Of a stretch of 64,000 nt of DNA, positions 1-9,177 are shown in pieces; within the stretch, counting starts at the first letter, position 1; every line of letters starts with the position of its first letter. The translations under genes were made by a program, and so were the position numbers. The stretch covers positions 2,294,001 to 2,358,000 of the forward strand of contig NZ_FMHW01000002.1 in NCBI RefSeq assembly GCF_900090325.1, given 5' to 3'. The DNA is from Micromonospora pallida (lineage in GTDB: Bacteria; Actinomycetota; Actinomycetes; Mycobacteriales; Micromonosporaceae). The notes below the pieces were generated by a model, which did not search any database, was not told the DNA's origin, and was given only the letters and a program-made list of their open reading frames with translations.

Positions 1-507
1 CCCGGACAGCACGGCCAGGTGTGGGTTTCCGGTTCGCTGGTGATGGCCGGGTACTGGGGGCAGCCGGAGCTGACCGCCGAGACGCTGGTCGACGGCTGGC
101 TGCGCACCGGGGACACCGGTCGTCTCGACGAGGAGGGCTATCTCTACCTGGTGGGACGCGAGCGGGAACTCATCGTCACCGGTGCCGGCGCGGTCAACGT
201 CTATCCGGGACCGATCGAGGACGTCCTGACCGCCCACCCCGACGTCCACGACGCGGCCGTGTTCGCCGTACCCGACGAGGCCTTCGGTGAGGCGGTGTAC
301 GCCTGCGTCGTCCCGGTACCGGGCGCCACGGTGACTCCCGAGGAACTCCGCGACCTGGTCACCGAACGACTCGACACCAACTGGACCCCTCGCGACGTGG
401 AGTTCGTCGACGCCCTACCCATGATCGGCTACGGAAAGGTCGACAAACGCGCGCTACGCGACGGCTATCTCGCCCGTACCGGCACGGCAGTCGGTCCACG
501 GGAGTGA
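1..507 (+). CDS. AMP-dependent synthetase/ligase, C-terminal part (5' end outside window)
   Basis: The reading frame is open to the left edge, so only the last 168 residues are present. Seen: the adenylation A7/A8 region (RTGDTGRLDEEGYLYLVGR, then VNVYPGPIEDV) and the A10 motif GYGKVDKRAL with the catalytic lysine. There is no carrier domain after it, so this is a stand-alone acyl- or aminoacyl-AMP ligase. Its stop overlaps the GTG of the exporter gene by 4 nt, so the two are translationally coupled. By position it probably activates a starter or acyl unit for the adjacent peptide assembly line; the substrate pocket lies outside the window and cannot be read. Confidence 0.85.
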   Translation, partial: PGQHGQVWVSGSLVMAGYWGQPELTAETLVDGWLRTGDTGRLDEEGYLYLVGRERELIVTGAGAVNVYPGPIEDVLTAHPDVHDAAVFAVPDEAFGEAVYACVVPVPGATVTPEELRDLVTERLDTNWTPRDVEFVDALPMIGYGKVDKRALRDGYLARTGTAVGPRE

Positions 508-1766
508 GGGTGCCCAGCCGGTCCCGGGCAGCCCTCGTCGGGCTGCTCACCGCCGGAACGATCTCCGACACCGGCACCCGGGTGTCCACGGTGACCCTGC
601 CCTGGCTGGTCCTGGTCAGCACCGGCAGCCCCACCCGGATGGGTCTGGTCGTCGCAGCCGAGATGCTGCCGTACGTGCTGGTCAGCGCACTGGGCCCACC
701 GCTGGTGGACCGGCTCGGCGCCCGCCGGGTCTCCATCACGGCCGACCTGGCCAGCGCCGGCTGCATGGCGCTGCTGGCCGCCACCTACGGGTTCGGCTTC
801 GCCACGCTGCTCGGCCTGGTCGCCGTCATCGGTGTCCTCCGGGGTCTCGGCGACAACGCCAAACGGGCGATGGCGCACGCCACCATCGCCGCGGCGGGCG
901 CCTCGATGGCACGGGTCAGCTCCATCGACGACGGCCTGCACCGGATGAGCATCCTCGTCGGCGCGCCGGCAGCCGGTGTGATCATCGCCTGGTTCGGCAT
1001 CACCCAGGCCATCCTCATCGACGCGGCGTCCTTCGCCGTGGCCGCCGCCATCGTGACGGCGCTGATCCCCGCGTCCATCGGACGCCCCACCCACACCGAC
1101 ACGACGGAGCGGGAACCGTACCTGAAGGCGTTGGGCATCGGGCTACGCCACCTGCGACAGGACCAGGTCGCCGTCGGGATCTTCGCGGTGATGTTCATCG
1201 TCAACCTGTTCAACCAGGCCAGTGTCGCCGTCTACATCCCACTCTGGGTCGACCGGGTGCTCGACAACCCGGCCGCACTTGGCGCGGTCAGCGGCGCGCT
1301 CGCCCTCGGCGCGATCGTCGGCAACATCGGTTTCACCATCGCCGCCACCCGACTGCCTCGCTACGTCACCTTCACGATCGGTCTGCTCGTCGGCGGGGCT
1401 CCGCGCTTCCTGGCCTTGGCGTTCAGCCACGACCTGCTGGTGGTGATCGCCATCACCTTCGTCTCCGGCGTGGCGCTCTCCTCCGTCAACCCGATCATCG
1501 CCGCGACCATCCTGGAACGTACCCCGCCAGCGTTGCAGGCCCGGATGTTCGGCCTGGCCACCGCGGTTTCCTGGGCCAGCATCCCGCTCGGCGGCGTGCT
1601 CGGCGGCTGGGCCGCGTCCGCCCTCGGACTGACCGTCTCGATCGCCCTGAGCGGACTGCTGTACCTGCTGGTGGCGCTCACCCTGGTGCTCCGCCCCGCC
1701 CGGTGGCGCCGCCTGGACGAACCACCGCCCACCACGGCGACCGCCGCCGAACCGGCCCGGACGTGA
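504..1766 (+). CDS. MFS transporter, probable product exporter
   Basis: A 420-residue protein with about 10-12 hydrophobic helices spread over its whole length, typical of major facilitator antiporters of the drug-efflux type. The cytoplasmic loop after the third helix carries a DRLGARR stretch, equivalent to the conserved MFS loop 2-3 motif. It starts at a GTG that overlaps the upstream ligase stop (GTGA) and is followed after 55 bp by the transferase gene. Its place inside the NRPS cluster suggests export of the peptide product or self-resistance. The substrate is unknown. Confidence 0.85.
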   Translation: MRVPSRSRAALVGLLTAGTISDTGTRVSTVTLPWLVLVSTGSPTRMGLVVAAEMLPYVLVSALGPPLVDRLGARRVSITADLASAGCMALLAATYGFGFATLLGLVAVIGVLRGLGDNAKRAMAHATIAAAGASMARVSSIDDGLHRMSILVGAPAAGVIIAWFGITQAILIDAASFAVAAAIVTALIPASIGRPTHTDTTEREPYLKALGIGLRHLRQDQVAVGIFAVMFIVNLFNQASVAVYIPLWVDRVLDNPAALGAVSGALALGAIVGNIGFTIAATRLPRYVTFTIGLLVGGAPRFLALAFSHDLLVVIAITFVSGVALSSVNPIIAATILERTPPALQARMFGLATAVSWASIPLGGVLGGWAASALGLTVSIALSGLLYLLVALTLVLRPARWRRLDEPPPTTATAAEPART

Positions 1767-1821
1767 GCACCCGCGCGGCCCTCTGGCCGCCACCGACCCC
1801 ACTGCGGAAGGCGCCAACGAC

Positions 1822-2784
1822 ATGCACGTTCGAGACGACTACGGGCTTCCCATCGCCGACGCGGACGCGCACGAGGCACTGACCGCACACCGCGCCGGCG
1901 AGCTACCCCCGGTCGTCCTCGTCCGGGTCACCGACCCGCCGCGTGACGCCTGGGCGGACCTCGCCCACGCCGGGTTCATCCGCAAGCCGACGTGGCTGAG
2001 TTGGCGGGCACCCACTCCGCGCTCGGTCGACGACTACGCCGCCCGGCTCACCCGCAAGGCCCGCCAGGACCTCCGCCGGGCCGTCGACCGGGCGGCCGAC
2101 GCCGAGCTGCGGATCGAGGTGCACCCGACGCTCAGCGCCGACCAACTCGACCCGTTCCTCACCCTGTACGAGAACCGGGTCAACGGCATGCGCTTCGGCT
2201 TCTCGTTCGCCGGCTCGATGCGCGCCGGCATGATCGACAATCCGACGACCTTCGGCGTGTTCGCCTACGAGAAGGGCGAGCTGGTCGGTGGCTGCCTGTG
2301 TCGGGAGTTCCCCCAGGACGACTCGGTGTGGCTGCTCTTCTCCGCCGTCGACGCACGCTGGCGGGAACACAGCCTCGCCCGGGTGATCTACCTGCACGCC
2401 TTCGAGGAGACCCGCAGGCGTGGTTATCCCGAAGTGACCATGGGCAACGATCCCAACCTCTACGGACACGTCGCCAAGCCGGGCCTGTTCCTGTTCAAGA
2501 CCCGCCTCGGCTTCGACCCGGTACCCGCCAGACCCGTCGGCAAGGCCCCGGCGGGCGACTGCGCCGACCTGCTGCTCTCCGTCGAGGCACTGACCACGCC
2601 CGTGGTCATGCTGGGGTACGCCGATGCCGACGCCCAGGACGTCGGCACGCCCCGACTGACCGCTCACGTCTTCGGCGCCGGGCCGGAGGTCGACATCAAC
2701 CGGTACACCACCCGCACCGTCGACACGGCCCGCCGCGCCGACCTGCCGGCGCGGGTGGACCGTCGGATCCGGATGTCTCCATGA
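1822..2784 (+). CDS. GNAT/BioF2-like acyltransferase family protein
   Basis: A 320-residue soluble protein. A BioF2/FemAB-like GNAT fold is suggested by the run LTRKARQDLRRAVDRA at about residues 75-90, the acceptor-side strand FGVFAYEKGELVGG, and the later helix HSLARVIYLHAFEETRRRG. This resembles the Acetyltransf_6 type rather than short GNATs. GGAAGG lies upstream of the ATG at good spacing. Its stop overlaps the SARP start (ATGA). It may acylate, or attach an aminoacyl group to, an intermediate of the pathway; this is inferred from context only. Confidence 0.6.
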   Translation: MHVRDDYGLPIADADAHEALTAHRAGELPPVVLVRVTDPPRDAWADLAHAGFIRKPTWLSWRAPTPRSVDDYAARLTRKARQDLRRAVDRAADAELRIEVHPTLSADQLDPFLTLYENRVNGMRFGFSFAGSMRAGMIDNPTTFGVFAYEKGELVGGCLCREFPQDDSVWLLFSAVDARWREHSLARVIYLHAFEETRRRGYPEVTMGNDPNLYGHVAKPGLFLFKTRLGFDPVPARPVGKAPAGDCADLLLSVEALTTPVVMLGYADADAQDVGTPRLTAHVFGAGPEVDINRYTTRTVDTARRADLPARVDRRIRMSP

Positions 2785-4349
2785 ACACGGACCTCGTGCC
2801 GGGCGGATCCATGCCCGGCCACCAACCTGATCTCCCCGCGACGAGGATCTCCGTCCTCGGGCCGTTACGCCTGGAGCACCTCAACCACACGGTGCACCTC
2901 GGGCCGAAGGTCTCCGGCCTGCTCTCGGCGTTGGTCCTGCACGCCGGGAAACCCGCCGACGCCGGCCAGCTCATCGACCTGCTGTGGGGGAAGTCCGCGT
3001 CCGCGGCGGCCGAGACGACGCTCCGCAGTCACGTCTCCCACCTGCGCCAGAAGCTCGGACTCCCGCCCGGCCCGCACGGCCCGGTGGCCACCGTACGGAC
3101 CGTGGGTACGTCGGCCAGCAGGGGTTATCTTCTCGAGCTGGCCCGGGACAGCGTCGACGTACAGGTCTTCGAGAGCGCGGTCGTCGAGGGTAGCCGGCTG
3201 CTCCGGACCGGCGGTACGGCGGAGGCACGGCGGGCCGCGAAGCTGCTCCGGGATGGGCTGGCGCTGTGGCGCGGCACCGCGTTCGCGGACATCGCCCACT
3301 GGTGGGGTGCCACGGCCGAGATCAATCGCCTGGACGCACTGCGCCGCTCCGCGATGCAGGTTCGGGCGGAGGCGCTCATCGAGACCGGCAGTTACCTGGA
3401 GGCCACGGGTGAGCTCGCCGGCATGGTCGCCGTCGATCCGTACAACGAGAAGGTGCGGCGTCTGCTGGCGCTGGCGCTCTATGCCGACCAGCGGGTGGAC
3501 GAGGCGGCTGAGGTCTGCCGGGAGGGGCTGACCCTGCTGGCGTGTCGTGGCCTCGACGCACCCGACCTCCACGAGCTCCAGCGGAGAATCCTGCGCCGGA
3601 CGGTCTCCGTCGGGAGGCGTCCGCCGGTGCCGCGCGTCCTGCCACCGGCGCCGCCGATCTTCGTCGGTCGCCACGCGGAACTGGCGGCGGGCATTCGACT
3701 CCTGGCCGGCACAGGCGAGAGTCCGAGGACGCTCGTCCTCGGCGGCCCGGCGGGCATCGGCAAGAGCACCTTCGCCGTCCACCTGGCGCACCGGCTGGCC
3801 GACGACCTGCCGGGCGGGCAACTCTACGTCGACCTGCGCGGGTTCGATGCCGTCCGGCCACCGCTGTCCGTCCCGGACGTCATCCGGACGGTGCTGCGGG
3901 CCATGGGCGTGTCGCCGGAGCGGCTGCCCGTCAGCGTGGACGGCCAGTTGGCGCTGTACCGCAGCCTGCTCGTCGACCGTCGGATGCTGATCGTGTTCGA
4001 CAACGTGGCCGGCGCCCAGCAGGTCCGGCCGTTGCTGCCCGCAGCGGCGGGCTGCCCCGTCATCGTGGCCAGTCGAAGCAGGCTCACGAGCCTGGTGGCG
4101 ACCGGGGCGAGTCTGCCGCTCTCCCTCGGCCCACTGTCCGGGATGGAGGCGCGGGAACTGCTCGATCGGCGACTGGGCGCCGAACGGACCGCCGCCGAGC
4201 CGGTGGCCACGACCGAACTCGTCGACTACTGCGACGGCAACCCGCTGGCCCTGGCGGTCATCGCCGCGCAGGCAGCCGACTTTCCGGGGCTACGACTGGC
4301 GCAGCTGGTCGCCGAACTGCGGGTACCCGAGTTCACGTCGGCCGGGTGA
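2781..4349 (+). CDS. SARP-family pathway activator with NB-ARC ATPase domain
   Basis: A 522-residue AfsR-type regulator. The N-terminal winged helix (about residues 20-115, VLGPLRLEHL onward) is OmpR-like. It is followed by a bacterial transcriptional activation domain (about 125-270) and an NB-ARC domain with the P-loop GGPAGIGKST at 321-330 and the Walker B segment MLIVFDNV. The protein stops soon after the GNPLAL motif, so the C-terminal TPR half of full-length AfsR is absent. The ATG overlaps the upstream stop. Codon 29 (2865-2867) is TTA, a rare leucine codon in these genomes that often marks bldA-dependent activators. It is the likely activator of the flanking NRPS genes. Confidence 0.88.
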   Translation: MNTDLVPGGSMPGHQPDLPATRISVLGPLRLEHLNHTVHLGPKVSGLLSALVLHAGKPADAGQLIDLLWGKSASAAAETTLRSHVSHLRQKLGLPPGPHGPVATVRTVGTSASRGYLLELARDSVDVQVFESAVVEGSRLLRTGGTAEARRAAKLLRDGLALWRGTAFADIAHWWGATAEINRLDALRRSAMQVRAEALIETGSYLEATGELAGMVAVDPYNEKVRRLLALALYADQRVDEAAEVCREGLTLLACRGLDAPDLHELQRRILRRTVSVGRRPPVPRVLPPAPPIFVGRHAELAAGIRLLAGTGESPRTLVLGGPAGIGKSTFAVHLAHRLADDLPGGQLYVDLRGFDAVRPPLSVPDVIRTVLRAMGVSPERLPVSVDGQLALYRSLLVDRRMLIVFDNVAGAQQVRPLLPAAAGCPVIVASRSRLTSLVATGASLPLSLGPLSGMEARELLDRRLGAERTAAEPVATTELVDYCDGNPLALAVIAAQAADFPGLRLAQLVAELRVPEFTSAG

Positions 4350-4369
4350 CGCGTCCGCTCGGCGCGTGG

Positions 4370-5104
4370 TCAACCCGCGACGGCATCCGGAAGCTCGTAC
4401 GTCGCGGGAGCGGGGGTGCCCAGGACGTCACGCACCATGAGGACAGCTTCCAGGCGGTTGCGGGCGCCGAGCTTGGCGAGGGCGTGCGAGACGTGGCTCT
4501 TGACGGTGGCGCTCGACACTCCGCAGCGTTCCGCCGCCTCGGCTGTGGTGAGCCCCTCCCCGAGACGGCGCAGCACCTCACGTTCCCGCGCGGTCAGCTT
4601 CTGCACGGCGTCCTGGAACCGGCGGTCCGCCGCAGCCGGGTTGACGTAGAGGTTCAGCAGGGCCGTGGACAGTACCCGGGTCCGGCCGGTGACCGCCTGC
4701 ACACTGGCGGCCACGCCGCTGAGATCGACCTCCTTCACCAGACAGCCGGCGGCACCGGCCAGCACCGCGGCATCGAGACTGCGCCGGGACCATTCCAGGC
4801 ACAGGAGAACCACCCTGATCCGCCAGGCGGTCAACTGCCGGACCGCACCGACCAGCTGGTCACCGTGGCTGGCGCCGAGGACGGCCACGTCGACGCGTTG
4901 CAGCGGCCAGTCCGCCAACGGACGACGGCTGTCCACCTCGGCCACGACGTCGAGCTGGCCGTCTCCGCTCAGCACGTCGTGCAGCAGGTGACGCCAGAGC
5001 GGGTCGTGGTCGGCGACCAACACCCGGGTGCGCGGTTGCGCGCGGGACGCGCCACCGTCGGGCGTCGACCGCGACCGGAACTGGTGCGCCGCACCCCGAA
5101 CCAC
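4370..5104 (-). CDS. LuxR/NarL-type regulator with degenerate receiver domain
   Basis: About 244 residues. The N-terminal receiver-like domain retains the acidic start (VADHDP) and the conserved lysine (GCLVKEVD). At the phosphoacceptor position, however, it has glycine (DVAVLGASHG, Gly77) instead of Asp. The C-terminal LuxR helix-turn-helix is intact (LTAREREVLRRLGEG ... TVKSHVSHALAKLG). The gene ends the minus-strand biosynthetic operon and is convergent with the SARP gene 20 bp away. No strong ribosome site decides between the GTG at 5104 and a TTG at 5110. It probably acts without canonical phosphorylation. Confidence 0.8.
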   Translation of the reverse strand: MVRGAAHQFRSRSTPDGGASRAQPRTRVLVADHDPLWRHLLHDVLSGDGQLDVVAEVDSRRPLADWPLQRVDVAVLGASHGDQLVGAVRQLTAWRIRVVLLCLEWSRRSLDAAVLAGAAGCLVKEVDLSGVAASVQAVTGRTRVLSTALLNLYVNPAAADRRFQDAVQKLTAREREVLRRLGEGLTTAEAAERCGVSSATVKSHVSHALAKLGARNRLEAVLMVRDVLGTPAPATYELPDAVAG

Positions 5105-5111
5105 CGTCAAC

Positions 5112-6380
5112 TCAGCACCCCCGTCGGAGGTCGGCTGCGCTCAGTCGACGTTTGCCGTCGCCGAACCGGAACTCGTAGCAGATCCGGCGCTGTGCGTCGT
5201 CGAGGAGCGCGGCCAGGTCGGCATGCCCGTCGCAGTGCCCCCAGAGCAGGTCGAGATGCCGGGTCATCACGTCGGCCTCGAAGCCGTCGCCCACCCGTGC
5301 GTACGCCCGGAACCCGTCGATGCCGTCCATGCGGCGGACCTCGGCCGCGCCGGTGACCGAGAGGAGTTCACAGGGCTCGACCGGGGCCAGCGTGTGGCAC
5401 TGGAAGTAGACCCTGCTCGGCTGGTCGAGCGCGGGCACGGTCACCGGTTGACCGAGGGCCAACCGTCCGGCGAGTTGGACCGTGTCGAAGCCGGCGCAGT
5501 GCCGGGCCAGGGCGTTGATGTGGCCGCCCAGACGGCCGTTCACCTCGATGATCCGTGGCCCACGGTCGGTCAGCTTGATTTCGGTGTGGGTCAGCCCCGG
5601 TCCCAGGTCGAGCGCGGTGAGGACACGCGTGGCGAGGTCGAGTATCTCCTGTCGCTCGACGTCGCTCACCGCCGCCGGCCAGAACTGCCCTGTCTCCCGG
5701 AAGGGCGGGGCCAACGGAAGCTTCCCGGTGACGGCGAGGTGCCGCAGCCCCTGCGGCCCGTGGTAGCTCTCCACCGACACGTAGTCGCCGTACGGTCCGC
5801 CCGACCGGCCGACGAGAAGTTCCTCCACGATCACGGTGGACGCCCGACCGGCCGGCAGGAGCGGGACGAGCACCCGGTGCGCCGCCGCGTCGTCGGTGAT
5901 CACGTACGTGTTCCGGCTGCCCTGGCCGTGGACGGGCTTGACCACGGCGGGCAGGCCGACGTGCTCCCGGGCGGCGGCCCACTCGTCGATCGAGGAGATC
6001 GGACGGCTGCGCACGTCGTCGACGCCGTGCCGGCGCAGCCGCTCACGTTGCCGCGCCTTGTTGGTCAGCAGTTCGGTCGTGGCGATCGAGTGGAACGGCA
6101 GGCCCAGCGCGTCGGCCAGCCACGCCGTGGCCGGCAGCATCGGCTCGGAGAAGGTCAGGACACCCGCCGGGGTGAGCCGGCGCAGCGCCGCCAGGTCCGC
6201 CGCACGGTCGCCGGTCAGCGGTACGACGTCGCCCAGCCGGCGCAGCACGTCCCCGGTCCGGCGGGTGTGTTCGCTCGGGTTGACCAGGAACGTCACCGGG
6301 CCGAGTGCCCCCAGACCGACGGCGATCTCCGCAGCGGACGCCGCCCCCCGGTCGAACACGACAACCAGCGGGCCGGCCAT
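5112..6380 (-). CDS. ATP-grasp carboxylate-amine ligase
   Basis: A 422-residue ATP-grasp protein. The nucleotide-binding stretch GLPAVVKPVHGQGSRNTYVI lies near residue 145, and the metal-binding segment THTEIKLTDRGPRIIEVNGR near residue 270 carries the conserved Glu and Asn. Family members join a carboxylate to an amine through an acyl phosphate, often making dipeptides. The ATG shares its A with the stop of the upstream T-C gene (TGATG), so translation is coupled. In an assembly line without a classical release domain, this enzyme could form one of the amide bonds off-template. That role is inferred. Confidence 0.82.
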   Translation of the reverse strand: MAGPLVVVFDRGAASAAEIAVGLGALGPVTFLVNPSEHTRRTGDVLRRLGDVVPLTGDRAADLAALRRLTPAGVLTFSEPMLPATAWLADALGLPFHSIATTELLTNKARQRERLRRHGVDDVRSRPISSIDEWAAAREHVGLPAVVKPVHGQGSRNTYVITDDAAAHRVLVPLLPAGRASTVIVEELLVGRSGGPYGDYVSVESYHGPQGLRHLAVTGKLPLAPPFRETGQFWPAAVSDVERQEILDLATRVLTALDLGPGLTHTEIKLTDRGPRIIEVNGRLGGHINALARHCAGFDTVQLAGRLALGQPVTVPALDQPSRVYFQCHTLAPVEPCELLSVTGAAEVRRMDGIDGFRAYARVGDGFEADVMTRHLDLLWGHCDGHADLAALLDDAQRRICYEFRFGDGKRRLSAADLRRGC

Positions 6381-7927
6381 CAGTCGGACAGTCCCGCCAA
6401 CGATCGCAGCGCGCTGCGGTACCGCTCCAGGTAGGTCGTCGCCTGTGCCTTGTCGATCAGGTCGGGGTCGTAGGCGACCGCGACGGCCGTACCGAAATCC
6501 CGCGAGTTGATCATGAAGTCGACGACGAACGGGAAGCTGGTCTTGTCGAAGGCCCACCACTCGCCGGGCCTGATCGCGGTCAGCTTTTCCAACTGCTCGT
6601 ACACGTGGAAGTGGGTGAAGTTGAACGTTGTGTCGAACGGCGGCCGGCCCAGTCGTTGCTCGATCATGGCCAGCGGGTACCGGCGGTGACGCATCCCCCG
6701 CTGCTCGGCCGCGAGTGCGCTCCGGCACAGCTCCACCTGGTCGTCGGGCACGACCGGGAAACGGATCGGAACGGTGTTGAGGAACAACCCGACGAGGAGG
6801 TCCGCGCCGACGGTCTCCGGCCGTCCGTTGACCGCCAGTCCGGTCACCACGTCGCGGTCACGACCGGCCCAGGCGCTCAGTGCCCGGACGTGAGCGCCGA
6901 AAACCAGACTCTTCAGGGGAACGCCGATGCTGCCGGCAGCCGTCCTGAGGCCCTTGAGCAGGGCTTCCCCGACGTCGAAGGAGAGCATCTCCCGTGGGTC
7001 GGCCGTGCCGCCGAAGCGTCCCCGGTCGAGCAGGAGTCCGGGAGCGTCCGCCTCCGCATGCCAGAAGTCGGCGGCCTCCCGATTGTCGATCGCCTCCCGT
7101 TCGAGCCGGAGGAACTCCCGTTGGCCGGTGGCCGGCGGCAGCGGCAGGTCCGCCGGCCGGCCGGTGAGCTTCGCGTCGTACAGCGCCAGGAGCTCGTAGC
7201 AGACCCGGGCGTAGCTCCAGCCGTCGAGGATCGCGTGGTGGATCGTGAGGGTGACGTGGAAACGGTCCTCGAGCGCCACCACGTGGCAGCGGACGACCGG
7301 CGGACGCCCCCAGTCGACGGCCTGGGACAGCTGCGTCTCGCGCCAGCGGGTGACCGGTTCGGTCGTGGTGGCGTACTCGACGGTCAGCGGCGAGTCCACC
7401 GAGGACCACAGCAGTTGCACGGGAACGCTGTATCCGCCCAGGTCGAAGGAGGAACGTAACACCTGGTGGCGGTCGTACAGCTCGTCGAGCGCGGCCCTGA
7501 ACAACGCCTCGTCGAACGGCCCGGTCACCTCGACGCCGACGAGGTCCTGGTAGAGACGGGGGTCACCGGACGCCTCGCTCAGGTAGATGAGCCCCACCTG
7601 GAGGGCTGAGGCGGGCCAGGCGTCCCGAGCCCCGGCCGGCATCAGCGCCCGGTCGTACGGATCCAGGAGACCGAACGGCTGGTGATCCGGCACCCCGTCG
7701 GCACGCTCGTCGCGGTCGGCCACCGCCGCCACCAACTCGCTGACCGTCGAAAAGAAGAGCAGGTCGCGCAGTTCGATCGGGATGCCCCGCGCGTTGGCGT
7801 CCGCGACGACCCGCAGGGCGATGAGCGAGTCGCCACCGAGGGTGTAGAAGTCGTCGTCGGGGCCGACGGGCTGGTCACCCAGGTGCCTCTGCCAGATCTC
7901 CACCATGACCTGCGTCGTGTCGCTCAT
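6380..7927 (-). CDS. NRPS T-C didomain protein
   Basis: A 515-residue protein with an N-terminal carrier domain (LGGDSLIAL, phosphopantetheine Ser34) and a condensation domain (about 100-515). The C-domain active motif is intact (HHAILDGW, His230-His231, Asp235). No adenylation domain is attached, so its carrier must be loaded in trans or receive an intermediate by transfer. The ATG overlaps the P450 stop (ATGA). Codon 157 (7457-7459) is TTA. A carrier preceding a C domain with nothing after it is a split-module layout, suggesting that its C domain condenses a carrier-bound donor with an acceptor on another protein or a free amine. Confidence 0.88.
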   Translation of the reverse strand: MSDTTQVMVEIWQRHLGDQPVGPDDDFYTLGGDSLIALRVVADANARGIPIELRDLLFFSTVSELVAAVADRDERADGVPDHQPFGLLDPYDRALMPAGARDAWPASALQVGLIYLSEASGDPRLYQDLVGVEVTGPFDEALFRAALDELYDRHQVLRSSFDLGGYSVPVQLLWSSVDSPLTVEYATTTEPVTRWRETQLSQAVDWGRPPVVRCHVVALEDRFHVTLTIHHAILDGWSYARVCYELLALYDAKLTGRPADLPLPPATGQREFLRLEREAIDNREAADFWHAEADAPGLLLDRGRFGGTADPREMLSFDVGEALLKGLRTAAGSIGVPLKSLVFGAHVRALSAWAGRDRDVVTGLAVNGRPETVGADLLVGLFLNTVPIRFPVVPDDQVELCRSALAAEQRGMRHRRYPLAMIEQRLGRPPFDTTFNFTHFHVYEQLEKLTAIRPGEWWAFDKTSFPFVVDFMINSRDFGTAVAVAYDPDLIDKAQATTYLERYRSALRSLAGLSD

Positions 7928-9177
7928 GCGGCGAACTCCCTCGAGGATGCCGTGCGGCGGCGGGTCAGCACGGGTAGCTGTGTGATGCCGGCGATGAAGT
8001 TCGAGGCCAGGTGCGTGACCGGGCCGTTGAGCTCGATCCGGTCGAACGCCCGGAACAGCTCGGCGAAGAAGACGGTCAGCGTCATCCGCGCCAGCGGCGC
8101 CCCCAGGCAGTAGTGCGGGCCGAACCCGAAGGCGATGTGCCGGTTGTCCGCGCGGGTGATGTCGAACCGGTAGGGATCGACGAAAACGTCCTCGTCCCGG
8201 TTGGCCGACCCGACCCAGACCGCGACCGCCTCGCCCTCGCGGACCAGGCCACCGCTGAGCTCCACGTCCTGCCGCGCGTAGCGCAGGAAGCTGTTGGCCG
8301 GCGAGGTCCACCGCAGGCCCTCCTCCACCAGACCGGTCAGTGCCTCCGGTGCGGCGACGGACTGCGCCGGATGCTCGATCAGCGCGAGGATGGTGCCGGT
8401 GACAGCGTGTGGGGTGGTGGCGTTCGCGCCGAGCAGCAGGCTGTAGCAGTTGTAGACGACCTCTTCCGGGGTGAGCCGCCGGCCACCGGCCAGCATGCTG
8501 GTCAGGTACCCGACCAGGTCGTCCGGCCGCTGGCACCGGTCGTCGCGCTGGTGCCGGGCGAAGTAGTCGAACAGGCCGTGGTGGGCGATGGCCAGGGTGG
8601 CGGCCGGGTGACGCACGCACAGCCCGGGGTCCTCCGGCGCGGCGGCCATCGCGGTCCACTGCGTCAGCTGGGCCCAGTCCGTTTCGGGGATCCCCATGAG
8701 CGTCCCGGCGACCGCCATCGGCAACTGGGCGACGCAGTCGGCGAGATCCCATTCCGTATGGTCGAGCACCGGCCGCAGGATCCGGCGGACCGCCCGGACG
8801 ACGTCCGGTTCGAGGTCGCGCACCGCCTTGGCGCTCAGCACACGGTTGAGCGGGGCGCGCAGCTCGGTGTGCCGCGGTGGGTCGGTCGAGACCAACATCA
8901 GCCCGGCCGCCCGGTCGCCGTGGCCCAACTGTTGCAGGAGACTGCCCCGTTCCGAGGTGAACCCGCGGTGGTCGCCCAGCACCCGGCAGGCGTCCCGGTA
9001 CCTGGTGACCGACAGGAAGGTCCGCCCGTCCGGCAGTTCCTGCCGGTGCAGGGGGTGTCGGGCCCGCATCTCGGCCCAGACCGGGTGGGGATCGCCCGTG
9101 GCGTAGAAGTCGGCGGCGAACAGGTCGACGTCCGCCACCGGCACCGTCAGGGTCTGGGTGCCGCCGGAGATCCTCAC
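7924..9177 (-). CDS. Cytochrome P450
   Basis: A 417-residue P450. The heme loop is [15 protein letters not shown] with Cys357. The ExxR motif lies in VEEGLRW. The I helix reads [14 protein letters not shown], so the usual acidic residue of the acid-alcohol pair is Ala while the threonines remain. The GTG start overlaps the stop of the A-T gene (GTGA), placing the enzyme directly behind the module that activates a valine-like residue. Oxidation of a carrier-bound amino acid, for example beta-hydroxylation, is the natural guess. Oxidation of the free peptide is equally possible. Confidence 0.88.
   Translation of the reverse strand: MRISGGTQTLTVPVADVDLFAADFYATGDPHPVWAEMRARHPLHRQELPDGRTFLSVTRYRDACRVLGDHRGFTSERGSLLQQLGHGDRAAGLMLVSTDPPRHTELRAPLNRVLSAKAVRDLEPDVVRAVRRILRPVLDHTEWDLADCVAQLPMAVAGTLMGIPETDWAQLTQWTAMAAAPEDPGLCVRHPAATLAIAHHGLFDYFARHQRDDRCQRPDDLVGYLTSMLAGGRRLTPEEVVYNCYSLLLGANATTPHAVTGTILALIEHPAQSVAAPEALTGLVEEGLRWTSPANSFLRYARQDVELSGGLVREGEAVAVWVGSANRDEDVFVDPYRFDITRADNRHIAFGFGPHYCLGAPLARMTLTVFFAELFRAFDRIELNGPVTHLASNFIAGITQLPVLTRRRTASSREFAA

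Noticed and set aside
1992..2780. N-terminal extension of the SARP frame to 1992
   Set aside because: It would overlap the whole transferase gene. The ATG at 2781 overlaps its stop by 4 nt and begins the OmpR-like domain correctly.
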